Of a DNA stretch of 64,000 nucleotides, positions 7,999 through 16,028 are shown one piece after another (the stretch's first letter is position 1; the number at the start of each line of letters is the position of its first letter). Below the pieces are notes generated by a model. That model did no database searches, was not told the origin of the DNA, and saw only the letters and a list, made by a program, of their open reading frames with translations. A program made the translations under genes and the position numbers. The stretch comes from Terriglobia bacterium (lineage in GTDB: Bacteria; Acidobacteriota; Terriglobia; Terriglobales; Acidobacteriaceae). The DNA lies in NCBI GenBank assembly GCA_020072845.1, contig JAIQGF010000017.1:1-64000 (forward strand), given 5' to 3'.

Positions 7999-9237
7999 AT
8001 GAAGCGCGTCACCTACACCAAATACGTGCCCGATCCGGCGGGCGAGATGAGCATGGAGGACTTGCTCAGCGCGCTCTCCGATTACCTGCTGCAAAGCGGG
8101 TTTCAGGATTCCTACGGGTTCATGGAAATGCGCGACCCGGAGAAGACGCTGGACGAGCTGCGCCGCGCCATCGAGGACGCGCTGATGAACAGCGGGATGA
8201 TGGATGAACTCCAGGAACAGCTCCAGCTGATGCAGATGGAAGGCAAGCTGGATGAGCTGATCGAGAAGCTGATCGAGCGCATGCAGCAGGAGGATTTCAT
8301 CTCCATCGAGCAGCCACAGGACCCGTCGAAGCAGTCGTCGGTGGGCGGACAGGTGGGGCAGAACCAGTCGCAGACGAAATTCGAGATCACCGACAAGAGC
8401 CTGGACTTTCTCGGCTACCGCACCTTGCGCGACCTGCTGGGGTCGCTGGGGAAATCGAGCTTCGGGCGGCACGATACGCGCGACCTGGCCACCGGCGTGG
8501 AAGCCAGCGGCGCGGCCAAGACCTACGAATTCGGCGACACGCTGAACCTGGACATCACGGCGACGCTGTCGTCGGCCATCCAGCGCGAGGGCGCGCAGGT
8601 GCCGCTGAACCTGGAATACAGCGACCTGCAGGTGCACCAGTGCGAGTACCAGTCGTCGTGCGCGACGGTGCTGATGCTGGACTGCTCGCACTCCATGATC
8701 CTGTACGGCGAGGACCGATTCACGCCGGCGAAGAAGGTGGCGATGGCGCTGTCGCACCTGATCCGGACGCAGTATCCGGGCGATTCGCTGTCGCTGATCC
8801 TGTTCCACGATTCGGCGGAGGAAGTGCCGCTGTCGCAACTGGCGCGGGTGAAGGTGGGGCCGTACTACACCAACACGCGCGAGGGGCTGCGGCTGGCGCA
8901 GCGGCTGCTGGCGCGGCAGCGCAAGGACATGAAGCAGATCGTGATGATCACCGACGGCAAGCCTTCGGCGCTAACTATGGAAGATGGACGCATCTACAAG
9001 AACGCGTTTGGACTGGATCCGCTGGTGGTGAGCCAGACGCTGGAGGAAGTTTCCAAGTGCAAGCGCGCCGGGATCCTGATCAACACCTTCATGCTCGCCA
9101 GCGATTACGGCCTGGTGCAGTTTGTGCAGAAGGTGACGGAGATGTGCCGCGGCAAGGCGTATTTCACCACGCCGTACACGCTGGGGCAGTACCTGCTGAT
9201 GGATTACATGTCGCGAAAGACCAAGACCATTCATTAA
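7999..9237 (+). CDS. VWA-domain protein, partner of MoxR-like ATPase
   Basis: 412 residues. An acidic helical N-terminal region (about 45-105, many Glu and Met) precedes a von Willebrand A domain from about residue 220. The MIDAS motif is DCSHS (Asp228, Ser230, Ser232) after VLMLD; the later ITDGKPSA block supplies the conserved MIDAS-side Asp. It would bind a divalent metal and work as the substrate-recruiting partner of the ATPase encoded just before. The frame is open upstream, but those 27 codons are translated micro-repeat, so I place the start at the ATG of 7999 ([10 protein letters not shown]). There is no visible Shine-Dalgarno, so translation may depend on coupling or on the hairpin upstream. 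Confidence 0.87.
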   Translation: MKRVTYTKYVPDPAGEMSMEDLLSALSDYLLQSGFQDSYGFMEMRDPEKTLDELRRAIEDALMNSGMMDELQEQLQLMQMEGKLDELIEKLIERMQQEDFISIEQPQDPSKQSSVGGQVGQNQSQTKFEITDKSLDFLGYRTLRDLLGSLGKSSFGRHDTRDLATGVEASGAAKTYEFGDTLNLDITATLSSAIQREGAQVPLNLEYSDLQVHQCEYQSSCATVLMLDCSHSMILYGEDRFTPAKKVAMALSHLIRTQYPGDSLSLILFHDSAEEVPLSQLARVKVGPYYTNTREGLRLAQRLLARQRKDMKQIVMITDGKPSALTMEDGRIYKNAFGLDPLVVSQTLEEVSKCKRAGILINTFMLASDYGLVQFVQKVTEMCRGKAYFTTPYTLGQYLLMDYMSRKTKTIH

Positions 9238-9248
9238 GGCGATTTCAG

Positions 9249-9334
9249 CCGTCCCTACGGGACTTGAGTTTCCGCAACAGTTTTCCCGGCACTGAAGTGC
9301 CGGGCTACTTTCATAGCGTCCCTCGCGGGACGAG
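9249..9334. repeat. REP-like palindrome cluster, contains hairpin terminator
   Basis: Three palindromes in a row: GTCCCTACGGGAC (9251-9263), CCCGGCACTGAAGTGCCGGG (9285-9304) and GTCCCTCGCGGGAC (9318-9331). A degenerate relative of the same arrangement lies at 10261-10482. The middle hairpin is suited to end transcription of the VWA gene. This looks like a dispersed genomic repeat family. Confidence 0.75.
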
Positions 9335-9453
9335 AGCCGTAACGGGCGCGAGTCCACCACACCCACAACAAATCCTATTCTGCGGGTCTTGCCGAAGCTA
9401 CGTCAGCGAACTAATCTCATGTGCGCACTCAATCTGTTGGAAGAGAGGCAATC

Positions 9454-9705
9454 ATGGCAGAACCGAGTTATGAAGAGCTGAAAGCGAAGGTCGCTGAACT
9501 GGAAAAACAGCAGGGGCGTAAGCGGAGCGGCACGCTGGAATTCCGCGTCAGCGAGAAGGGCGCGGTGAGCGTGTACGGAATGGGACGCTTTCCGGTGACG
9601 CTCTATTACGAGCAGTGGACGCGGCTGCTGGAGGTGGCGGACCGGCTGAAAGAATTTCTGGAAGAGAACAAGAGCCGGTTGAAGATGAAGAGCGTGGCGG
9701 AGTGA
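9454..9705 (+). CDS. Small coiled-coil protein of unknown function
   Basis: 83 residues. Residues 5-30 (EELKAKVAELEKQQGRKR) are charged and helical; then comes a compact domain with KGAVSVYGMGRFPVTLYYEQW and a charged helix at the end. There is no signal peptide or membrane segment. I chose the ATG at 9454 because GAGAGGC lies just upstream. I do not recognise the family; the pattern is typical of small conserved acidobacterial proteins. It stands alone after the REP-like cluster. Confidence 0.75.
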   Translation: MAEPSYEELKAKVAELEKQQGRKRSGTLEFRVSEKGAVSVYGMGRFPVTLYYEQWTRLLEVADRLKEFLEENKSRLKMKSVAE

Positions 9706-9710
9706 GGCAG

Positions 9711-9736
9711 TTTCTAGTTTCTGGTTTCTAGTTTCC
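9711..9736. repeat. Micro-repeat array, unit TTTCTAG / TTTCTGG
   Basis: Three to four imperfect copies of TTTCT(A/G)G between convergent genes. The same unit, reverse complemented (CTAGAAA), forms the array at 4035-4065. Confidence 0.6.
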
Positions 9737-9748
9737 GGAGCTAGTCGC

Positions 9749-10225
9749 TCACGCGTAGGCGGATTCGGGGCGGCGGAATTGGCTGAGCGCCAGGCCGATG
9801 TGCTCCAGGTGATGGATCATGTGGTCCACATAATCCTCGATCACGAATTCCAGTGTCATGGGTTGGCTGCCGGCGATGGTGCAGGTGCGCGCCAGCGCGG
9901 CGGATGGAATTCTCGCCGCGGCTGCCAGCATGTGCTCATTCAACGCTGACCAAAGCGCAATCAATTCCCGCCAATCGCGATCGTCATAGTTCTGGCGCTC
10001 GACCCAGGCGTCCTGCTGATAACTCGGCAGCGCGGGTGCGTTTTCCATTTGCACGCGAATGATGCGGGCGTAATTGTTGATGGCGGAATCGACCAGGTGG
10101 CCAAGCTCTTCCTTTTTCGACCACGCGCCGGGCTGGAGACGGGAAGCGGCCTCGGCGGGCGAAAGCATACGCAACCGTTCGTTTGCGGCGGTAAGGACAG
10201 CAGCGAAACGGTCGAGCGTAGCCAT
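9749..10225 (-). CDS. DinB-family protein
   Basis: 158 residues with the four-helix DinB/YfiT layout. Metal-ligand histidines are His43 in LGHLVDSA and the C-terminal DHMIHHLEHIG segment; AWSKKEELGHLVD is the typical first block. Family members are metal-dependent; several are thiol S-transferases (bacillithiol, mycothiol) and others have unknown substrates. I chose the ATG at 10225 because GAGGT lies 6 nt upstream (frame opens at 10240). No pathway neighbour hints at the substrate. Confidence 0.88.
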   Translation of the reverse strand: MATLDRFAAVLTAANERLRMLSPAEAASRLQPGAWSKKEELGHLVDSAINNYARIIRVQMENAPALPSYQQDAWVERQNYDDRDWRELIALWSALNEHMLAAAARIPSAALARTCTIAGSQPMTLEFVIEDYVDHMIHHLEHIGLALSQFRRPESAYA

Positions 10226-10260
10226 CTTCCAACCTCTCACAATCCAGTTTTAGTTCTGCC

Positions 10261-10439
10261 GTCCCTGCGGAGTCTGTGTCGTAGCTGTGCCGCGCCGCTG
10301 GCGCTCACGCTTTTTGGTCCACTCTACCCAGCGCTGCCGCGCTGGGCTAACGAATTTCGCCGCTCCGCGGCTGGTTTCGGGTCGCTTTTGGACCACTGCA
10401 ACGCGCGAAATCGAGCTATGACACAGACACCTGCGGGAC
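10261..10439. repeat. Inverted-repeat element with 26-bp imperfect ends (MITE-like)
   Basis: The left end at 10261-10286 (GTCCCTGCGG...GTCGTAGCT) is the near reverse complement of the right end at 10414-10439 (AGCTATGAC...GCGGGAC). The ~127-bp centre carries further GC palindromes (such as AGCGCTGCCGCGCT) and no ORF. It could fold as one long hairpin RNA or be a small non-autonomous mobile element. Confidence 0.6.
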
Positions 10440-10462
10440 TTTGGCAATTTATGTTTAACTTT

Positions 10463-10482
10463 CCCGGCACTCACCTGCCGGG
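10463..10482. repeat. REP-like palindrome CCCGGCA...TGCCGGG
   Basis: The arms CCCGGCA and TGCCGGG resemble the hairpin at 9285-9304 and likewise follow the GTCCCT...GGGAC palindrome, so both loci look like copies of one composite repeat. Confidence 0.65.
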
Positions 10483-10522
10483 CTAGGCTCTGTCGCCCCT
10501 GCGGGCCTGCACACGCGAGGGC

Positions 10523-10544
10523 GCCCTTCGACTTCGCTCAGGGC
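10523..10544. repeat. REP-like element CCCTTCGACTTCGCTCAGGG
   Basis: Short imperfect palindrome (CCCT...AGGG). A close copy lies at 10914-10936 on the other side of the CDGSH gene. Confidence 0.6.
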
Positions 10545-10562
10545 AGGCTGTGTGCCACACGC

Positions 10563-10844
10563 TCAGCCTTTTGGCCCGCTGAGGGCCGGAGGATTCGCAC
10601 CGCCCTCGGCCGGTTTCACTGCAACCTCGGCGGCCTGGAACCCGATCTTGGCGTGGGTGCCGTCGCAGAAAGGCTTTTGCGTGCTGGCGCCACAGCGACA
10701 CAGCGAGAAAGCCAGCTTGCCTTCCTTCATCCTGGTGCTGAGATCATACGGGTTGCCGTCGGCATCAACCATTTCGACAGAACCTGGAGGGGCTTCAACT
10801 CGGTACGGGCCGTTCTTGCGGATCGTAATCTTCACATCAGCCAT
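10563..10844 (-). CDS. CDGSH iron-sulfur domain protein
   Basis: 93 residues. The CDGSH signature is complete: Cys49-R-Cys51-GASTQKPF-Cys60-DGT-His64, which coordinates a [2Fe-2S] cluster by three Cys and one His. The N-terminal part (MADVKITIRKNGPYRVE...) is the small beta region seen in bacterial CDGSH proteins, and the C-terminus is a short Pro/Ala tail. A good ribosome-binding site (GGAG) precedes the ATG. Such proteins are thought to handle redox or cluster transfer in the cytoplasm. It stands alone between two REP-like repeats. Confidence 0.93.
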   Translation of the reverse strand: MADVKITIRKNGPYRVEAPPGSVEMVDADGNPYDLSTRMKEGKLAFSLCRCGASTQKPFCDGTHAKIGFQAAEVAVKPAEGGANPPALSGPKG

Positions 10845-11209
10845 TCATCTTCTCCTCTTTCATCCCCCAATAGATGTGATGGAGTGCGGTGCGGATACGG
10901 CTTCTTTGCAACAGCCCCTTCGGCTTCTCTCAGGGCAAGCTTGGGCGGCTGCCGCCCCATGAGTTTCGGGTGAGCACAGGGCGGTCCCGGCGAGGCGCCG
11001 GGACCTACGAGGATTCTTGTAACAGGAAGGCAGCGTCCTGGCGGGCTGCAGTGCACGGGATCATTGGAGCCATGCCGCCGGACGGTGCAGCAAGGCGGCA
11101 GGCAGCAGGCCCCAGGCGTCAGGTAGGAGTCCCAGCGAGTGGGCAAGGCCCAGGTTGTCGGCCGGGAGAAACAATGGTCCCCGCACCGACCAGAAGCCAC
11201 CGCGCAGCC
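10845..11209. other. Intergenic stretch with REP-like palindromes, no gene
   Basis: It holds a second CCCTTCGGCTTCTCTCAGGG element (10914-10936) and a strong GC palindrome GTCCCGGCG...CGCCGGGAC (10984-11004). A minus-strand frame of 122 codons covers it but is rich in Pro, Cys and Arg and runs through the repeats, so I do not call it. Confidence 0.6.
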
Positions 11210-11698
11210 CTAGCTTGCAAGCCCGAGGCGCTCGCGCATCTTGTCGGCCGTTTCATAGACCGACCTGAGCTTGGACTCGGCAGCCGCCGGCAGGGCCGGA
11301 AGTTCCAGCGCCTGCTGCGTCCACAGCAGGATGCCGGTCAGTTCGCCACGCAATTGGCCTCGCAGGTCGAACTCGACTGCGACCCGGGCCATGGAGCGCT
11401 CCTGTTCGGCGCGGTGAAGCGCCGCCTGGATGTCGCGAACCACGCGTTCCATACGGCTCACGGCGAGGTTTACGAACACCGGCACCGCCCTGCCCAGGTG
11501 CTTGACCAGCAGGTCAATCGACTTGGCGCTGGGCTCGAGCATGCTCTCGTCGATAACCACGGCGCTGAATTCCTGGTCGCGCAAACGAGCCAGCGCGGTC
11601 CGGATGTCGGGCACGAGTTCGGTCTTGATGCGAGTGGCGGCCAGCAGCGAGGCTGCGTACTCCTGGCCGTTCGACGATTTTGTGATGAGCAGAATCAT
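11210..11698 (-). CDS. Stand-alone receiver-like protein with kinase-dimerisation-like tail
   Basis: 162 residues. The N-terminal 95 residues follow the receiver fold: MILLITKSS, then VVIDESMLEP with an Asp at the phospho-acceptor place, then VPVFVNLAVSR. The usual acidic pair after the first strand is absent (TKSS), so phosphorylation is doubtful. The C-terminal half (VAVEFDLRGQLRGELTGILLWTQQALEL) resembles the dimerisation helices of a histidine kinase but lacks the His. There is no output domain. I chose the ATG at 11698. It lies 170 bp downstream of, and in the same orientation as, the kinase/NtrC operon, so it may modulate that system. Confidence 0.65.
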   Translation of the reverse strand: MILLITKSSNGQEYAASLLAATRIKTELVPDIRTALARLRDQEFSAVVIDESMLEPSAKSIDLLVKHLGRAVPVFVNLAVSRMERVVRDIQAALHRAEQERSMARVAVEFDLRGQLRGELTGILLWTQQALELPALPAAAESKLRSVYETADKMRERLGLAS

Positions 11699-11868
11699 GC
11701 AAGTGGCATTGCACGTCCGATGCCATGGATAGCGCAACTGAAAAGACAGGATTGCGCGCGTTTCGGTTCCCGTAACGGGAGCCTGAAGCGGGAATGGGAA
11801 CTGAGGCGCAAGCAAGAGCCCGGCCGGAGGCGGCCGGGCACGCGGCGTGACGCAAGTCGATCAGCCTC

Positions 11869-13275
11869 TCAGTCTTCCGTGGCGTACTCCTTCAGCTTGC
11901 GATACAGAGTGGTCTTGCCGATCCCCAGCAGACGCGCCGCCAGCAGCTTGTCACCCTTGAGCTGGTCGATGGTGCGCAGGATCGCTTCCCTTTCCAGGTC
12001 GGCGATGGGGACGATCTTGCCTCCATCGGTGGACTCCGTCAGCATGGGATGGTTGGCGTTCTGGATGGGCGAAGGCAAGTCGGCGGTCTGGATGGTGGGG
12101 CCGGAACTCAGGGCACAGGCGCGCTCCAGGCAGTTCTCCAACTCGCGCACGTTGCCGGGCCAATCGTAACCCATCATCACCTGCAGCGACTCCTCGCTGA
12201 GGGCGCGCTGCGAACCGGTGTTGCGCGACATCCGTTCCAGGAAGTGCTCGGCCAGCAGGGGGATGTCCTGCTTGCGGTCGCGCAGGGGAGGAATTTTCAG
12301 GCTGAGCACGTTGAGGCGGAAGTAAAGATCGCGGCGGAAGGTGCCGTCGGCGACGGCCGCCTCGAGATTGCGATTGGTGGCGGCCAGGATGCGGACGTTG
12401 ATGTTCACGCGCTTGGTGCTGCCCACCGGACGGATTTCCTTCTCCTGGATGGCGCGCAGCAACTTGGCCTGCAAGTCCACCGTCAATTCACCGATCTCGT
12501 CGAGAAAGACGGTGCCGCCGCTGGCGATGGCCAGTAGTCCTTCCTTGGCGCGAATCGCGCCGGTGAAGGCCCCGCGCACGTAGCCGAAGAGCTCGCTTTC
12601 GATCAGCGTCGGGACCAGCGAGCCGCAGTCCACCGGGATGAAGGGCTTGTCGTGATAGGGCCCGGAGTAGTGAATGCAGCGCGCCACCAGCTCCTTCCCG
12701 GTCCCGCTCTCCCCCATGATCAGCACCGGATGAGTGCTCTGCGCCGCCTTGGCGATGATGCGGTACAGCTTCTCCATCTCGGGGGAACGGCCGATGATGG
12801 AGCCAAAGCCATGCTTGGAGCGCAGGCGCTCGCGCAGGACACGCTTTTCGGTAGTCAGCTTGAGCTCGTCCATCGAGCGCTCCAGCATGATGCGCAATTC
12901 GTCGAGGGTGAACGGCTTGCTGATGTAGTCGAAGGCGCCCATTTTCATTGCCTGGACGGCGGAGGAGACGGTGGCATAGCCGGTGATGATGACCACCACC
13001 GCATTCGGACGCCGGCTTTTCACGGTGCGCAACGCTTCCAGGCCGCTGGCGCCGGGCAGCTTGAGATCGAGGAGAACGATGTCAATGTTCTGGGTGTCGA
13101 GCACCTTGTAGGCGTGCTCCGCGCTATCGGCGACGAAGGTGTTGAAACCGGCGGTTTGCGCCGCGTCGCGGCAGCCTTCGCGAACGGCGCGTTCGTCGTC
13201 CACCACCAGCAGGTTGAGCAGGTTGGCGCCGGGAATCTCACGCGGCCCGGCCAGTACATCCATGCTAGCAATCAT
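11869..13275 (-). CDS. NtrC-type sigma-54 response regulator
   Basis: 468 residues. The receiver (20-135) has the acidic pair DD26-27 region, phospho-acceptor Asp70 and conserved Lys120 (SKPF). The AAA+ domain has Walker A GESGTGKE (188-195), the sigma-54 contact loop GAFTGA (235-240) and Walker B VFLDE (near 260), then arginine fingers (FRRDLYFRLNV). A Fis-type HTH closes the protein (AARLLGIGKTTLYRKLKEY). It hydrolyses ATP to open sigma-54 promoters when phosphorylated by its kinase. The start codon overlaps the stop of the kinase gene (ATGA), so the two are translationally coupled and almost certainly cognate. Confidence 0.95.
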   Translation of the reverse strand: MIASMDVLAGPREIPGANLLNLLVVDDERAVREGCRDAAQTAGFNTFVADSAEHAYKVLDTQNIDIVLLDLKLPGASGLEALRTVKSRRPNAVVVIITGYATVSSAVQAMKMGAFDYISKPFTLDELRIMLERSMDELKLTTEKRVLRERLRSKHGFGSIIGRSPEMEKLYRIIAKAAQSTHPVLIMGESGTGKELVARCIHYSGPYHDKPFIPVDCGSLVPTLIESELFGYVRGAFTGAIRAKEGLLAIASGGTVFLDEIGELTVDLQAKLLRAIQEKEIRPVGSTKRVNINVRILAATNRNLEAAVADGTFRRDLYFRLNVLSLKIPPLRDRKQDIPLLAEHFLERMSRNTGSQRALSEESLQVMMGYDWPGNVRELENCLERACALSSGPTIQTADLPSPIQNANHPMLTESTDGGKIVPIADLEREAILRTIDQLKGDKLLAARLLGIGKTTLYRKLKEYATED

Positions 13276-14846
13276 GACAGTTCCCTCCCGCGCGCTGAGC
13301 GCGCAGACGCAGCGGCCGCAGCCGCCGGGCGATGATCGAGGACTTCGCGGACCTTCTCCGCGAGCTGAGCGCGCGAGAAGGGCTTGTATAACAGCTTGGC
13401 GCCGGCCGCGGCCACGCGGGCCTGGACCGGATACCCGGAGATGAACAGGACCTTGGTTTCGGTGTGCAACTTTTGCAGGTGGACCGCGACGTCATTGCCG
13501 CTCATGCCCGGCATCACGATGTCGCTGATCAGCAGGTCAATCTCGCCGCGGTGGGCGCGAGCGAGGCGGATCGCCTGCTCGCCGCCGCGTGCCTGCAGCA
13601 CGTGATAACCGGATTCGGCGAGCAGATGGGCCATGGAGGAGCGCACGGCGTGGTCGTCTTCCACCAGCAGGATGGTTTCGGTTCCGCTCGGAGTGCCGGC
13701 GGATTGCGAGCGGCCTTTGGTGGAACCGGCGGGCGAGGCACGGCGAGGCAAGTGGATGGTGACGCGGGTGCCCATGCCGGGTTTGCTGGCCACCGACACC
13801 GCGCCGCCGCTTTGGGTCACGATGCCGTAGATCATCGCCATGCCCAGCCCGACGCCCTGGCCGGTCCGCTTGGTGGTGAAAAACGGCTCGAAGAGATGCG
13901 CGCGAACCTCCTCATCCATGCCGCGACCGTTGTCGCTGACGGTAAGAATGACGTAGTTGCCGGCGTGCAGTCCGGGATGGCGCTGCACCGAGCGCGCGTT
14001 CAAAGTGCCGGCGCCGGTTGCGATGCGTATCTGGCCGCCATGGGCCATGGCGTCGCGAGCGTTCATCACCAGGTTGAGAATCACTTGCTGCATCTGCGCA
14101 GGATCGACCCGCACCGTGTCGTGGTCGCAATCAAAGCGGGTAATCAGCTCGATGTTTTCGCCCAACAGCGGCTCCAGCATGCCGCGCATGGAAGTGATGA
14201 TGGCCCGCAGTGAAATCAGCCGCGGCGCCAGGGGCTGCTGGCGCGCGAAGGCCAGCAACTGGCGCACGATCGCCGTGCCGCGCTGCGCCGCCAGGTGGAT
14301 CTCCTCGGCTTCGCGGCGGCGCTGGGTGCGTTCCAGCAACAGGTCGGCGTACAGGGTGATGGCGGTCAAGATGTTGTTGAAGTCATGGGCCACGCCGCCC
14401 ACCAGCCGGCCGAGGGCTTCCATCTTTTCCGATTCGCGCAGGCGCTGCTCCAGGCGCTTGAGCTCGGTCACGTCGCGCACCACGTGCCAGGCGAGCGTGT
14501 GGCGGCCACGGCGAAATTCCATGCGGGTACGGGCAAATTCCGGCGGGCCGCCGTTGCCGGCGCCGTTGGCGTTGCTTCCGCGCGCGGAAACCGAAAGCTC
14601 GGTCATGCATTTGCCCAGCACCGACGCGGCGCCGTGGAAGCCGGCCAGTTGGGCATAGGCGGGGTTGGCGTAGACCACGCGTCCAGCTTGCTCGATCATC
14701 AGGCCATGGGGGCATTCGTTGGCAGCGGCTTCCAGGAACTGGGTGCCCGTCGAGTGGGGAACCGAGGCCGCCGATCTCGAAACGGAACGGGACATGGTGT
14801 GCCCAATCAGGTTGGGCCCAAGTTGGAACAGATCAGGGTCAAGCAT
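13272..14846 (-). CDS. Soluble hybrid histidine kinase (PAS-HisKA-HATPase-REC)
   Basis: About 524 residues, with no membrane segment. A PAS domain lies at about 36-130 ([23 protein letters not shown]). The HisKA domain has the phospho-His in VAHDFNNIL (His154 from this start), the HATPase domain has N-box NLVMNARDA and G-boxes SDNGRGM and [11 protein letters not shown]-terminal receiver follows with Asp in [13 protein letters not shown] (about residue 442). The C-terminal receiver is probably an internal phosphate sink or relay for the coupled NtrC regulator downstream. The frame opens with TTG at 14858; I chose ATG 14846. No clear sigma-54 promoter precedes it. Confidence 0.93.
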   Translation of the reverse strand: MLDPDLFQLGPNLIGHTMSRSVSRSAASVPHSTGTQFLEAAANECPHGLMIEQAGRVVYANPAYAQLAGFHGAASVLGKCMTELSVSARGSNANGAGNGGPPEFARTRMEFRRGRHTLAWHVVRDVTELKRLEQRLRESEKMEALGRLVGGVAHDFNNILTAITLYADLLLERTQRRREAEEIHLAAQRGTAIVRQLLAFARQQPLAPRLISLRAIITSMRGMLEPLLGENIELITRFDCDHDTVRVDPAQMQQVILNLVMNARDAMAHGGQIRIATGAGTLNARSVQRHPGLHAGNYVILTVSDNGRGMDEEVRAHLFEPFFTTKRTGQGVGLGMAMIYGIVTQSGGAVSVASKPGMGTRVTIHLPRRASPAGSTKGRSQSAGTPSGTETILLVEDDHAVRSSMAHLLAESGYHVLQARGGEQAIRLARAHRGEIDLLISDIVMPGMSGNDVAVHLQKLHTETKVLFISGYPVQARVAAAGAKLLYKPFSRAQLAEKVREVLDHRPAAAAAASARSARGRELS

Positions 14847-15078
14847 AGATTTTTCCAATTTGGAAATAAGTGACCTAAATCACAGGTGCGGCGGACATTA
14901 GAGACTTCGCTCCCATGCGGTAGCGTACCCCTGCTTCCGGAAAAAGAGTGCACGTCGGGCAGATTCTTCCGGGAACGGGATTCCGAATCGGGAAATTCCC
15001 ACATAAGGATCTCGCGCCAGAGAAAACCCGGCGCAGCAAAAATGGCGCGCCGCCGCGCGCCATCCCGGGAGCAGGGGG

Positions 15079-15768
15079 CTAGGGTTGGGCAATCAGAGGC
15101 TGGGTGAGGCGGAACGTCAGGCGGCGTTCGGGCGCGAAGGAGACCTCCTTCTTGCCGGTCGCATACGCGCCTGCAGTGCCGCTGCCGGCGCCGACGGCGC
15201 TGCCGATCAGGGCGCCCTTGCCACCCGCGGCGATGGCTCCAATGAGGGCGCCGGCGCCCGCGCCTCCGCCGATGAATGCCAGATTACGCTTCTTGTGCGT
15301 TCCGCCCATGGCGAAAACGCTGGAACTGTGCACCGGCACGGACTTGCCGTTCATCTCCACGGAAACCAGCGAGAGGCGCAGGTAACCGGAGTTATGCAAG
15401 CGCCCGGATGAGCGCGCCGCCACCACGCGGCCCCGGACGGCGGCGCCGCGGGCCACGACGGTTTTGCCATCCACGATGATGGGCTCGTCCAGCACGGCAG
15501 CGAATTCGTCGCCGGAGCGATTTGAGGCGCTGGAAACCGCGCTCTGCAAGCGGATGGAGACCGCTGTTCCGGCAGGGACGGTGACCTCCTCGGGTGCGAG
15601 CGTGTGCGCGGAAGAATCCGCCTGCTTGGCCTTGGAGAATGGCGGACTTGAACTTTCACCCGAACCGGCGCTAGCCGCCGCGGTGACATTGTCCGGAACC
15701 GAGCCGCAGCCGGTGGCGAAGATCGCGATTACGAATATGAGCAGCGAAACGATCAGCTTCAGTTTCAT
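15079..15768 (-). CDS. Glycine-zipper lipoprotein
   Basis: 229 residues. A lipoprotein signal with lipobox ATGC (Cys21) is followed by a Ser-rich linker, then a beta-rich domain (about 60-155: VPAGTAVSIRLQSAV ... GAAVRGRVVAARSSGRL). Next is a glycine zipper at about 165-210 (GGGAGAGALIGAIAAGGKGALIG) that may insert in a membrane. A paralogue with the same order of parts lies at 52102-53115. It is probably an outer-membrane-anchored structural protein; its function is not known. A strong AGGAGGG ribosome-binding site precedes the ATG, and a palindrome and a possible sigma-54 promoter lie just upstream. Confidence 0.85.
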   Translation of the reverse strand: MKLKLIVSLLIFVIAIFATGCGSVPDNVTAAASAGSGESSSPPFSKAKQADSSAHTLAPEEVTVPAGTAVSIRLQSAVSSASNRSGDEFAAVLDEPIIVDGKTVVARGAAVRGRVVAARSSGRLHNSGYLRLSLVSVEMNGKSVPVHSSSVFAMGGTHKKRNLAFIGGGAGAGALIGAIAAGGKGALIGSAVGAGSGTAGAYATGKKEVSFAPERRLTFRLTQPLIAQP

Positions 15769-15780
15769 GAAGGGGCCCTC

Positions 15781-15798
15781 CTGTAGTCAGGACTACAG
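15781..15798. promoter_or_regulatory. Perfect inverted repeat upstream of lipoprotein gene
   Basis: CTGTAGTC-AG-GACTACAG, 8-bp arms with a 2-bp centre, immediately before the ribosome-binding site of the lipoprotein gene (start 15768). It could be an operator for a dimeric repressor or a 5'-UTR hairpin. Confidence 0.55.
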
Positions 15799-15806
15799 CG
15801 GAATGG

Positions 15807-15822
15807 GGCACCCCGCATGCCA
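15807..15822 (-). promoter_or_regulatory. Possible sigma-54 promoter of the lipoprotein gene
   Basis: On the minus strand TGGCATGCGGGGTGCC matches the TGGCACG-N4-TTGC consensus with GG and GC at the exact 24/12 spacing and mismatches at two other places. The predicted start falls inside the palindrome at 15781-15798. The match is moderate and could be chance. Confidence 0.3.
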
Positions 15823-15907
15823 ATGCTGAGCATGTAGAATCAATAGCTTGCGTGGGGTTGTGGCGCCGCCGTCGTGTACTTTTTTCCGATGTCGGGGAGG
15901 CAAGAAG

Positions 15908-16024
15908 GTTTTAGGTTTTAGGTCTTAGGCTTTCGGTTTTAGGGTTAGAGAATTAGACACAAGAAAGCCCGGCAAAGTTTACCGGGCTTCGTCTTGCCTA
16001 AAACCCAACGCCCAAAACCTAAGA
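15908..16024. repeat. Micro-repeat inverted pair, unit TTTTAGG
   Basis: Left arm 15908-15950 has about five copies of (T)TTTAGG(T/C); right arm 15997-16024 carries the reverse complement (CCTAAAACC). Between them lies a normal hairpin terminator, so the element wraps the end of the BNR gene. Confidence 0.75.
15965..15989 (-). terminator. Terminator after BNR-repeat gene
   Basis: Stem AAGCCCGG (15965-15972) and CCGGGCTT (15982-15989), followed on the minus strand by a T-containing tract. It ends transcription of 16029-18035. Confidence 0.65.
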
Positions 16025-16028
16025 CCGC

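Noticed and set aside
10832-11200. 122-codon minus-strand frame
   Set aside because: It runs across REP-like palindromes and is rich in Pro, Cys and Arg; no family features.
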